Source: JBBRZF01 sp038236965
GTDB lineage: Bacteria > Acidobacteriota > Terriglobia > Terriglobales > Acidobacteriaceae
Direction: 5' to 3'
NCBI GenBank assembly: GCA_038236965.1
Contig: JBBRZF010000046.1
Location: forward strand, 1-20,828
DNA length: 20,828 nt
The notes under the pieces were generated by a model. The model saw only the letters and a list, made by a program, of their open reading frames with translations. It had not been told where the DNA came from and ran no database searches. This document shows, piece by piece, positions 13,987-20,828 of the stretch. Position numbers and translations under genes: made by a program. How positions within the stretch are numbered: the stretch's first letter is position 1; every line of letters begins with the position of its first letter.

Positions 13987-14051
13987 GGGAAACGATTGTA
14001 ACGGAGTGGCGTGCATACATCTTGTGGCAAGTGAAGGCCGTCTGAAAGAGG

Positions 14052-15854
14052 GTGGACATCGACCTACAAAGCACCTTGAATGGCGCCAGTGTGCGCGGTC
14101 AGGAAGTAGAGTTCCGCGTCTGGTCGCCTTCGGCAAAGCAATTCGAATTGCTGCTTTATCGCCGGGGACCAAGCGAACCCGAACGCATACAGATGCGTCG
14201 GTTAGGTTCGGCGGATTTCGGCTTGCCCGACCTTGAACTGACAGACACGGATACCTGGGCGGCAATGGGTATAGCAGCGCGCGCCGGCGACCGCTACGCT
14301 TACGTGGTGGACGGCAGCAAGCCTCTTCCCGATCCCGTTTCGCGACTGTTGCCGGAGGGCGTCCACGGGGTTACGGAGATCGCAGATCCCACCACCTTTC
14401 GCTGGAGCGATGTCCACTGGCGCGGACGCGACTTCCGCGAATTCGCACTTTACGAAATTCATATCGGCGCCTTCACGCAGGAGGGAACCTTTGATGCAGC
14501 GATCTTGCGCTTGCCCTATCTGAAAGATCTCGGAGTGACTGCCATCGAGGTCATGCCGGTGAATGCTTTTCCCGGCGAACACAACTGGGGATACGACGGC
14601 GTCGGCCTGTATGCAGTGCAGGCAAACTACGGTGGCCCAGAGGCATTCAAGCGCTTTGTGGATGCGGCGCACAATGCGGGACTCGCGGTCGTGCTCGACG
14701 TGGTCTATAACCATCTTGGCAATGAAGGCAATTACCTGCGCGGTTTTGGGCCGTACTTCACGTCGAAGCACCACACGCCGTGGGGCGAAGCCGTGAATTA
14801 CGACGACGAAGGTTGCGATGGAGTGCGTCGATTCGTGGTGGATAACGCGCTCTACTGGCTGCGCGAATATCATCTCGACGGATTGCGACTGGACGCGGTG
14901 CATACGATAAAAGACGATTCGGAAACGCACATCGTCGCCGAGATACAGGAGCAGGCGGCGGCGTTTGCGAAGGAGTCGGGCAGAAGAATCAGCATCATGG
15001 CCGAGACGGATGAGAATGATCCTCGCTACGTGCTGCCGCCGGAAAAACATGGCTACGAATTGGCCGCCATTTGGAGCGACGATTTTCATCACGCCATGCA
15101 CTCGTTCCTGACGGGCGAGAACAAAGGCTACTACCAGGACTACGGAAAGAAAGAGCAGATTGCGAAAGCGCTGAATGAGGGCTTCGTCTTTCAAGGCGAG
15201 TACTTCAAATATTGGAAGAATGTGCGCGGCGCGTCGTCCGAAGGGATGTCCGCCGAGTCGCACATCATCTGTTTGCAGAACCACGACCAGGTGGGGAACC
15301 GCGCGCTGGGCGAGCGAATGTCGATGCTCATGCCGCGCGGCGCACGCTTCCTGGCATCGGCGATCCTGCTGCTCGCGCCGCAGACGCCGCTGTTGTTCAT
15401 GGGCGAGGAATACGACGAACCCGCGCCCTTCCAGTTTTTTACGGACTTTGAAGACGCGGGAATAAAGAAGGCGGTGAGCGAAGGGCGACGACAGGAGTTC
15501 GCAGCTTTTGGGTGGAAGGAAATTCCCGACCCGCAAGAGTCCGCAACCTTCGAACGCTCGCGACTGACGTGGAACCAGTCAAAGGAATCGCTGGAAATGT
15601 TGCAGTGGTATCGCACGCTGCTGCATTTGCGTCGTGAGTACATTACACATGGAGAGCGAAGGTGCCACGCCGAGTGGGTCGGCGAACGAACGCTGCGGAT
15701 GCAGGTTCCGGCAGCGAATCCGAAGGTGACGGTGCTCGCGGCTTTTGCAGGCGAGGACGAAATGGAAGGGCCGGAAGGCGCGCGCGAAGTGTTGTCGCAC
15801 AAGGAAGACGGGTATGCGGTGCGGGTGTTTGTAAGCCAGGTTTCCACGGCCTAG
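14052..15854 (+). CDS. treZ: Malto-oligosyltrehalose trehalohydrolase TreZ (GH13)
   Basis: 600 aa from a GTG; AAAGAGG lies almost against it, so the precise start is uncertain. It cleaves the alpha-1,4 bond next to the trehalose unit of maltooligosyl-trehalose, releasing trehalose in the TreY-TreZ route; cytosolic. An N-terminal CBM48/E-set domain (about 12-105, VEFRVWSPSAKQFELLLYRRG) precedes the GH13 barrel. The catalytic residues are Asp281 in GLRLDAVH, Glu318 in IMAETDENDPR and Asp412 in LQNHDQVGNR; AETDENDPR is specific to TreZ and differs from branching enzyme. A small C-terminal domain follows. treY and glgX, the usual partners, are absent from this window. lepA follows after 100 bp. 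Confidence 0.93.
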   Translation: MDIDLQSTLNGASVRGQEVEFRVWSPSAKQFELLLYRRGPSEPERIQMRRLGSADFGLPDLELTDTDTWAAMGIAARAGDRYAYVVDGSKPLPDPVSRLLPEGVHGVTEIADPTTFRWSDVHWRGRDFREFALYEIHIGAFTQEGTFDAAILRLPYLKDLGVTAIEVMPVNAFPGEHNWGYDGVGLYAVQANYGGPEAFKRFVDAAHNAGLAVVLDVVYNHLGNEGNYLRGFGPYFTSKHHTPWGEAVNYDDEGCDGVRRFVVDNALYWLREYHLDGLRLDAVHTIKDDSETHIVAEIQEQAAAFAKESGRRISIMAETDENDPRYVLPPEKHGYELAAIWSDDFHHAMHSFLTGENKGYYQDYGKKEQIAKALNEGFVFQGEYFKYWKNVRGASSEGMSAESHIICLQNHDQVGNRALGERMSMLMPRGARFLASAILLLAPQTPLLFMGEEYDEPAPFQFFTDFEDAGIKKAVSEGRRQEFAAFGWKEIPDPQESATFERSRLTWNQSKESLEMLQWYRTLLHLRREYITHGERRCHAEWVGERTLRMQVPAANPKVTVLAAFAGEDEMEGPEGAREVLSHKEDGYAVRVFVSQVSTA

Positions 15855-15954
15855 TTTCTCCTGCCTGCTGCCCCCGGCACACATGCTCCGCAGATGATAA
15901 AATCGGTGATTAGACTCCTGCGCATTGCGCCTCTGAGATACTCGACACATAAGC

Positions 15955-17763
15955 ATGGACCGCGCCCTCATACGAAATTTCGCCATTATTGCCCATATCG
16001 ACCACGGCAAAAGCACGCTTGCCGACCGCATGCTGGAGATCACTGGATCGCTGAGCGCGCGCGAGATGCAGGAGCAGGTGCTCGATGATATGGACCTGGA
16101 GCGCGAGCGCGGAATCACCATCAAAGCGCACGCCGTGCGCATGCTTTACAAGGCGCGGGACGGCGTTACCTATCAGCTCAACTTGATCGACACGCCGGGA
16201 CATGTGGACTTCTCCTACGAAGTCTCTCGCGCGCTATCGTCTTGCGAAGGCGCACTGCTGGTGGTGGATGCGACCCAGGGAGTGGAAGCGCAGACGCTCG
16301 CCAATTCCTACCTCGCGATCAATCACGGTTTGGAGATCATCCCCGTCATTAACAAGGTCGATCTGCCAAGCGCGGACATCGAGCGTACGCGCGAGATGAT
16401 CGAGAGTGCCGTCGGACTGGATGCTACCGACGCCGTTCCTATCAGCGCCAAGACCGGCATGGGCGTGGAAGATGTGCTGGAAGCCATCGTGCGCCGGGTT
16501 CCTCCGCCGAAGGGTGATCCAGACAATCCGCTACAGGCGTTGATCTTCGATTCATGGTTCGATCCCTATCGCGGCGTAGGCGTGTTGGCGCGCGTCTTCG
16601 AAGGCACGCTCTATAAGGGGCAGAAGATGCGTCTTTGGTCGCACGGAAAATCGTTCGACGTGGAGACCGTGGGCGTGCAATCGCCCAAGCCGGTGGAAGT
16701 GGACAAGCTTGAAGCCGGAGAAGTGGGCTTCATTTTTGCGAATCTGAAAAACGTCGCTGATACCAAGATTGGCGATACCATCACTGACGATTTGCGTCCT
16801 GCCAGCGAGGCTTTGCCCGGCTTTGAAGAACTGAAGCCGATGGTCTTTGCGGGTCTTTACACGGTGGATGCGCACGAGCACACGCTGTTGCGCGACGCGC
16901 TGGAAAAGCTGCGATTGAACGATGCGTCCTTTTTCTTCGAGCCGGAAAGCTCGGTCGCACTCGGCTTCGGATTCCGCTGCGGATTCCTTGGCCTGTTGCA
17001 CATGGAGATCATTCAGGAACGCCTGGAGCGCGAATACAATCTCGACCTCATCGTCACAGCGCCGGGCGTGCGTTACAAGATCACGCTTACGGATGGCCAG
17101 GTGATCGAAGTGGACAATCCTTCGAAGTGGCCGGACCAGGGATTGATCGCGAAGATCCAGGAGCCTGTTATCAAGGCGATGATCCTTACCAGCGAAGAGT
17201 ACGTTGGCAACATTCTGAAGTTGGTGGAAGAGAAGCGCGGCAAGCAGCAGAATTTTGAATATGTCGGCACGGCCCGCGTCATGCTGACCTACGAGCTTCC
17301 TCTGAATGAGATCGTGCTGGATTTCTACGACAAGCTGAAATCGGTTTCGCGCGGATACGCGTCGCTCGATTATCACCTTTGCGGCATGTGGGAGTCGCAG
17401 ATGATCAAGCTGGAAATCCTGGTCGCGGGCGAGTCGGTGGACGCACTGTCCATCATCGTGCACAAGGATTCGGCCTACGAACGAGGACGTCTGTTGGTTT
17501 CCAAGATGCACGACCTGATTCCGCGGCAGATGTTCGAGATTCCCATTCAGGCAGCCATCGGAGCTAAAGTCATCGCACGCGAAACCGTCGGCGCGATCCG
17601 CAAGAACGTCATTGCCAAGTGCTATGGCGGTGACATCTCGCGCAAACGCAAGCTGCTGGAGAAACAAAAAGAAGGCAAGAAGCGCATGAAACGCATCGGG
17701 AAAGTGGACATTCCGCAAGAAGCCTTTCTTGCCGTTCTGCGGGTAAGTGAAGACAGTAATTAA
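15955..17763 (+). CDS. lepA: Elongation factor 4 (LepA), ribosomal back-translocase GTPase
   Basis: 602 aa, the normal length for EF-4. It is a translational GTPase that binds ribosomes, aids initiation or back-translocation, and associates with the membrane. The G1 motif AHIDHGKST is at 13-21, the switch I segment ERERGITIKAHAVR at 49-62, G3 DTPGHVD at 79-85, G4 NKVD at 133-136 and a SAK at about 163. The C-terminal EF-4-specific domain is present, ending in GGDISRKRKLLEKQKEGKKRMKRIGKVDIPQEAFLAVLRV, cited here as separate RKRKLLEKQKEGKKRMK and VDIPQEAF motifs. No ribosome site is obvious before the ATG. It is likely the last gene of its transcript: a modest hairpin follows the stop. Confidence 0.97.
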   Translation: MDRALIRNFAIIAHIDHGKSTLADRMLEITGSLSAREMQEQVLDDMDLERERGITIKAHAVRMLYKARDGVTYQLNLIDTPGHVDFSYEVSRALSSCEGALLVVDATQGVEAQTLANSYLAINHGLEIIPVINKVDLPSADIERTREMIESAVGLDATDAVPISAKTGMGVEDVLEAIVRRVPPPKGDPDNPLQALIFDSWFDPYRGVGVLARVFEGTLYKGQKMRLWSHGKSFDVETVGVQSPKPVEVDKLEAGEVGFIFANLKNVADTKIGDTITDDLRPASEALPGFEELKPMVFAGLYTVDAHEHTLLRDALEKLRLNDASFFFEPESSVALGFGFRCGFLGLLHMEIIQERLEREYNLDLIVTAPGVRYKITLTDGQVIEVDNPSKWPDQGLIAKIQEPVIKAMILTSEEYVGNILKLVEEKRGKQQNFEYVGTARVMLTYELPLNEIVLDFYDKLKSVSRGYASLDYHLCGMWESQMIKLEILVAGESVDALSIIVHKDSAYERGRLLVSKMHDLIPRQMFEIPIQAAIGAKVIARETVGAIRKNVIAKCYGGDISRKRKLLEKQKEGKKRMKRIGKVDIPQEAFLAVLRVSEDSN

Positions 17764-17772
17764 GGTATCAAT

Positions 17773-17797
17773 GGAGTTCCGCCCGGAACCCCGTTTC
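17773..17797 (+). terminator. Weak hairpin after lepA
   Basis: GGAGTTCC (17773-17780) pairs with GGAACCCC (17785-17792) across a 4-base loop with one A-C mismatch, followed by GTTTCTCC. It lies 10 bases after the lepA stop. The T-run is poor, so termination here is plausible but not strong. Confidence 0.4.
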
Positions 17798-18307
17798 TCC
17801 CGCGACCTTAGTGGTGGATTTTGGCCCTAACCTGCTGAAAAACGGACGATTGCAGGTGACGCTTCTCTGTACGGAAGGTCACATCCCAAGGTGACATGTG
17901 TGCAAAACCCTGATGGCGGCGGTTGTCTGCCAGATAACAGGGCCATCGGTCAAGGATTTTTTTGTACCCTGTAAGTGCTTGAAATAAAGTAGCTTGAGTG
18001 CAGGCTAATTTCTTCTATCCAAGTCCTCCCTGGTCCGTCCCGAGCTGCTTTCGCAAAGTGCGGCTTCATCTTCCACAGTGTTTTCCACAGGATGGATTTT
18101 TTTGAAATCGCCACCTGCCACTCCGAATTCTAGGAGAGCCCTGTAAATCTGCGATGGCCGCCAGGAGCCCGTCGAGAAGGCAAATTATTGCATCGCTTTC
18201 AGGGCAAATCTGGATTAAATAATCCACTGTGCGGAATCATCCTTGCGTTGCTTGCAGGCCGCTGCGAGGGAGGCGGATTTCTCGTCCACCGCCGTCGCGG
18301 GACGGGT
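17798..18307. other. Gene-poor stretch between lepA and the short TonB-domain gene
   Basis: About 510 bp with only very short frames (under about 30 codons) and no recognisable RNA gene. It contains three copies of AGGTSAC (17854-17860, 17876-17882, 17889-17895; the middle one is AGGTCAC) and two T7 runs preceded by GGA (near 17955 and 18095). A pair of DnaA-box-like sites is also present (TCTTCCACA at 18069-18077, TTTTCCACA at 18081-18089). It looks less GC-rich than the flanking genes. I cannot assign a function. Confidence 0.5.
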
Positions 18308-18793
18308 TTAGCGGAGAGAGAAGTTCACCGTGATCTGCGTTTCCACTTCAATGGGCATGCCATTAAGGATGTAAGGCCGGTAGCGCCATTGGCGGACAGC
18401 ATCGATTGCCGCAGCCATCAGCATGGGAGGCCCGCTGTTGGCCTTCAGATTCACCAGGCGCCCTTCGCTATCGATAATGGCATGCAGCACCACCTGACCC
18501 TCTACGTGCGTGATTTTGGCGAGCTGCGGATAAACGGGCTCCACGCGTTTGACCAGGATTCCTTCCAGCACCACAGAAGGCCGAACGCTGCTTCGCACGG
18601 GAGTGAAGTCGGGCTTAGGTCCTGCTCTTGCAATCATCTGCTCGAACGCTCGATTGCGACGTTCATCGTTTCCCTGCAGGAAGCCGACGGTGCTTTGCGT
18701 ATTCTGAGAAGCGAAAAATATAAACTGCAAAATGCGGGGACAAAACAGCGCGCTGCGGACGACAGGAATGAATGCGACAGAGCGCCGGCTCAA
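18308..18793 (-). CDS. Short TonB C-terminal domain protein, start uncertain, no clear membrane anchor
   Basis: 161 aa in the longest reading, which needs a TTG start at 18793; the only ATG is at 18637 (residue 53), giving 109 aa. Residues about 72-160 form a TonB C-terminal domain: VEPVYPQLAKITHVEGQVVL, IDSEGRLVNLKANSGPP, AAIDAVRQWRYRPYILNG and VETQITVNF. Such domains contact TonB boxes of outer-membrane receptors, or act as adaptors in other envelope machines. The expected N-terminal TM helix or signal peptide is not convincing: the only hydrophobic patch (about 21-28) is short and interrupted. A TATATT box at 18717-18722 could start transcription inside the long form. It could be an N-terminally truncated relic or a protein whose start I cannot resolve. 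It lies downstream of Skp, beyond a terminator. Confidence 0.6.
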   Translation of the reverse strand: MSRRSVAFIPVVRSALFCPRILQFIFFASQNTQSTVGFLQGNDERRNRAFEQMIARAGPKPDFTPVRSSVRPSVVLEGILVKRVEPVYPQLAKITHVEGQVVLHAIIDSEGRLVNLKANSGPPMLMAAAIDAVRQWRYRPYILNGMPIEVETQITVNFSLR

Positions 18794-18829
18794 ATGTCGT
18801 AGGGATTGCCGTGTGGAATCCGCATAACA

Positions 18830-18857
18830 AAGGGCCGCCTCGTTGGAGGCGGCCTTT
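18830..18857 (-). terminator. Rho-independent terminator of skp
   Basis: A 9-bp GC stem (GGCCGCCTC 18833-18841, GAGGCGGCC 18846-18854) with a GTTG loop is extended by one G-U (18832/18855) and two A-T pairs on each side. On the minus strand it is followed by GTTAT, 17 bases after the skp stop. It should separate skp from the short TonB-domain gene. Confidence 0.75.
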
Positions 18858-18874
18858 ACAGAGACTACATGGAA

Positions 18875-19543
18875 CTACTTCTTGGGTGTGGTCGGCTTCG
18901 GAACCGCGGGAGCAGCTGGTTTCGGAGTGGTTGCCGCAGGACGCGTGTTGCTGGGAGCTGCGGGAGCGCCAGCAGCCTTCGGCTGCGCAGGTACACCGGA
19001 CGAAGCGTTATAGGCTTCGACGATGGCCGGGGTGATATCGGTGGATTCGCCCGCCCAGAGTACCGGGCTGCCCTGACCAGAGATGTCAAGGATCACGGCG
19101 TATCCGTTGGCCTTGGCGTACTTGTCCACCGCTTCCATCATCTTCTGTCCGATGCGGTTCGCAATCTCGTTCTGCTGCCCCTGGACGTCGTTGTTGGCGT
19201 CTTCGTAGTTGCGCTGCAGAGTCTTTTTCTTGGTGTCGAGTTCACGAGCAAGCTGAGCGCGAGCCTCTTCGTTCAACTTATCGCTCTGGGTGTTGAGACG
19301 CTTAGTGAGTTCGTCGACATCTTTGTTGAGGTTTTCCAATTCAACGCGCTTAGGATCGAACTTTTTCTGTAACGACTGGAAGTCGCGCTGGCCTTCGTTG
19401 CTGGCAACGATGGCGCCTTGAATATTGATGATGCCGATTTTCCCCTGCCCTGCGGGGGCGGCTGCGGAGCCGGTCTGCGCAAAGGCGCTCAACGAAAGCA
19501 CTAAGGCTAGAACCGGGATTAGACGAGCAAAGTTACGTGTCAT
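18875..19543 (-). CDS. OmpH/Skp family periplasmic chaperone
   Basis: 222 aa. A signal peptide (hydrophobic about 8-21, cleavage near AFA-Q) directs it to the periplasm, where Skp proteins hold unfolded outer-membrane proteins on the way to BamA. The body strand KIGIINIQGAIVASNEGQRDF (35-55, in part) is the OmpH N-terminal motif. A long charged coiled coil (about 55-138) forms the tentacles, and YAKANGYAVILDIS (142-155) is the returning core strand. After about residue 183 there is a Pro/Ala/Thr/Lys-rich low-complexity tail of about 40 residues, absent from E. coli Skp. AAGGAG lies 11-12 bases before the ATG. It is next to bamA, as commonly found, but has its own promoter. Confidence 0.9.
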   Translation of the reverse strand: MTRNFARLIPVLALVLSLSAFAQTGSAAAPAGQGKIGIINIQGAIVASNEGQRDFQSLQKKFDPKRVELENLNKDVDELTKRLNTQSDKLNEEARAQLARELDTKKKTLQRNYEDANNDVQGQQNEIANRIGQKMMEAVDKYAKANGYAVILDISGQGSPVLWAGESTDITPAIVEAYNASSGVPAQPKAAGAPAAPSNTRPAATTPKPAAPAVPKPTTPKK

Positions 19544-19665
19544 TGAATTGTTGTGGCTCCTTGAAGCTTTGGGGATTCCTCAGAAACCTTTCAGTACCGG
19601 GGCGAGATGTGGAGGACCCACGCCTCTAAGCCCAATCGGAAAAATTTCAGCGGCTTGGAACATGA

Positions 19666-19695
19666 ATTATAGAAGCTGGGCCTAGCCAAGGTCAA
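19666..19695 (-). promoter_or_regulatory. Near-consensus sigma-70-type promoter of skp
   Basis: TTGACC (19690-19695, 5 of 6), an 18-bp spacer and a perfect TATAAT (19666-19671) on the minus strand. The expected transcript starts near 19659, giving a leader of about 115 bases. It is the strongest promoter-like match in the window and lies in the bamA-skp gap, so skp can be made apart from bamA. Confidence 0.75.
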
Positions 19696-19745
19696 ACAGA
19701 GCGACACCTGACAAGGCCCACAAATCCAGATTAATACCCTTCCAG

Positions 19746-20828
19746 CTAGAACGTCGTGCTGACCGTGAAGCGGAACGTTTTACGCGGTTCTCTCAAGCGA
19801 TAGGCGGTGCCGTAGGTCGCCAGAACCTGCTGATAGGTGAAGTCGCCCGCACCGCCTTCGGGGAACATGGAGCGCGTCACGAAATTCGCCGGAGAAGCCG
19901 TGGTGTCCAGTCGCATCGGGTTGTACGCGTAATAGAAGCGGAACGGCGCATTCACGATGGGCATGATCACTTGCAGTTCAAGTCCGGTAGACATGCGCGG
20001 CACGTAGTTGGTGTGCGCGGAGGCGACGATGTTCTGTCCAACGTTGATGGTCTGTCCGCCGGAACAGGCAAAATTGGTGATTCCGGGGCAACCGAACGGC
20101 GTCTTATTAATGTCAGCGACTGCAGAGTTGGATAAACGCAGTTGCGACTCGCGCAAGATGAAGTTCATTCCGGTATCGACAAAGGCTGCCAGAGTCACGG
20201 GACCGGCGATCGGAATGCGGTATTCGATGTTCGAGATGAGCGATGTATCGCCGCCCGGGAAGATCAGTTGCTGCACAGGAACCGGAACGGTTATGGTGCC
20301 GCGCAGGGGATTCTGCGGATCGATTGGAACCAGGATGCCGGCACCGCTCTGCAAGGGAACATCGACGTGGCTGGTGATGAAAGCGATCGGCGAAATGGCG
20401 CGAATATCGAAGCCGCGCAGATCGCTGTCGCCGCCGACGAACATGCGTTCGAACGGAGGAGCCACGCTACCACCATAACCAGTGACGAAGGAACCCAGGA
20501 AGCGGATCCCCAGCGTCTGGTTTCCGGCCCTATTCAGCTTAAGTCCCTTCATCCCGTAAAACGTCTTGAATTCTGTCACAGGACGGATCATGCGGACGCT
20601 GCCACCCAGTCCGGCGATATCGGTGCTCACAAACAGGCTGTGGCCGCTGTGCGGATGCTGCGGGTTATCGATGGTGCTGAAGCTGAAGGAGGGAACGACC
20701 TTGCTGGTGATAACGCCCTTGAGCGCATCAGGACCCGAGACTCCGCGGAATGCCAGTGCCTCGAAATACTGTTGCGAAGCGGCGCTGAACGTCGTTACCG
20801 AAGAGCTATCCAGCGAATAGGTGATGCC
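19746..20828 (-). CDS. bamA: BamA/Omp85 outer-membrane assembly factor, C-terminal barrel (start beyond window)
   Basis: 360 residues are visible; the frame is open to the right edge, so the POTRA domains lie outside the window. BamA folds and inserts beta-barrel proteins into the outer membrane. The part seen is the 16-strand barrel (bacterial surface antigen domain) with alternating hydrophobic strands. The LRGF motif of loop 6, characteristic of Omp85 proteins, is at visible residues 137-140 (GGDSDLRGFDIR). The protein ends FRFTVSTTF, a terminal Phe beta-signal typical of outer-membrane barrels. Two cysteines about nine residues apart (FGCPG and FACSG) lie in a probable loop and may form a disulfide. 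A TamA or other Omp85 member is possible, but adjacency to Skp favours BamA. Confidence 0.88.
   Translation of the reverse strand, partial: GITYSLDSSSVTTFSAASQQYFEALAFRGVSGPDALKGVITSKVVPSFSFSTIDNPQHPHSGHSLFVSTDIAGLGGSVRMIRPVTEFKTFYGMKGLKLNRAGNQTLGIRFLGSFVTGYGGSVAPPFERMFVGGDSDLRGFDIRAISPIAFITSHVDVPLQSGAGILVPIDPQNPLRGTITVPVPVQQLIFPGGDTSLISNIEYRIPIAGPVTLAAFVDTGMNFILRESQLRLSNSAVADINKTPFGCPGITNFACSGGQTINVGQNIVASAHTNYVPRMSTGLELQVIMPIVNAPFRFYYAYNPMRLDTTASPANFVTRSMFPEGGAGDFTYQQVLATYGTAYRLREPRKTFRFTVSTTF

Noticed and set aside
13987..14265. Long N-terminal extension of maf
   Set aside because: It overlaps divergent treZ, and Maf homology begins at the internal ATG (13986).
14202..15536. 444-codon minus-strand frame opposite treZ
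   Set aside because: Antisense shadow of a gene whose GH13 catalytic residues are all present on the plus strand.
16552..17718. 388-codon minus-strand frame opposite lepA
   Set aside because: Antisense shadow of a highly conserved translation factor gene.
18069..18089. Replication origin
   Set aside because: Only two imperfect DnaA-box-like sites, with no dnaA, dnaN, gyrB or rpmH nearby and no clear AT-rich unwinding region.

Overview
The window is high-GC, gene-dense bacterial DNA that reads like an Acidobacteriota chromosome (class Terriglobia-like). This rests on several features: a winged-helix DNA-binding domain fused directly to a multi-pass membrane region, two separate TonB-C-terminal proteins, a secreted two-domain GH3/NagZ enzyme, a lipoprotein of a type I associate with acidobacteria, and a BamA / Skp / FabZ / LpxA / LpxI complement that proves a Gram-negative outer membrane. 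The assignment is inference; there is no rRNA here to confirm it. No tRNA, rRNA, CRISPR array, phage gene or intact transposase was found.

Layout, left to right. 1-3656 (minus): a small membrane protein (43 aa, GTG start), a tandem-repeat junction, miaA, then a secreted GH3 hexosaminidase whose stop overlaps the start of a lipoprotein that runs off the left edge. 3740-4642 (plus): a divergent membrane-bound winged-helix regulator. 4706-6631 (minus): a secreted alpha-amino acid ester hydrolase-type (CocE/NonD) enzyme, convergent with the regulator and separated from it by a strong shared hairpin. 6749-7849 (minus): a TonB-like energy transducer. 8048-11777 (minus): a lipid A operon fabZ - lpxA - [inserted element] - lpxI - Gfo/Idh oxidoreductase. 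11849-13318 (plus): an M20 metallopeptidase and tatA with its own promoter. 13399-13986 (minus): a Maf nucleotide pyrophosphatase. 14052-17763 (plus): treZ and lepA. 17764-18307: a gene-poor stretch. 18308-20828 (minus): a short TonB-C-domain protein with no visible membrane anchor, Skp/OmpH with a near-consensus promoter, and the C-terminal barrel of BamA running off the right edge.

The functional theme is the cell envelope: outer-membrane protein insertion (BamA, Skp), lipid A synthesis (FabZ, LpxA, LpxI and a possible GnnA), Tat export, TonB energy transfer, and periplasmic or secreted hydrolases (GH3, AEH-type). Housekeeping genes (miaA, lepA, maf) and a trehalose enzyme (treZ without treY nearby) fill the rest.

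The most unusual structure is a ~460-bp element wedged between lpxA and lpxI. It is a broken four-helix-bundle (23S rRNA intervening-sequence-type) gene bounded by 38-bp terminal inverted repeats (36/38 match) that are themselves built from 7-bp units (GCCAGTT/AACTGGC). The second is the miaA start region, where a 15-bp tandem repeat, each unit carrying a minus-strand ATGAC, has grown at an ATGA stop/start overlap and created a tiny relay ORF between a small membrane protein and miaA.
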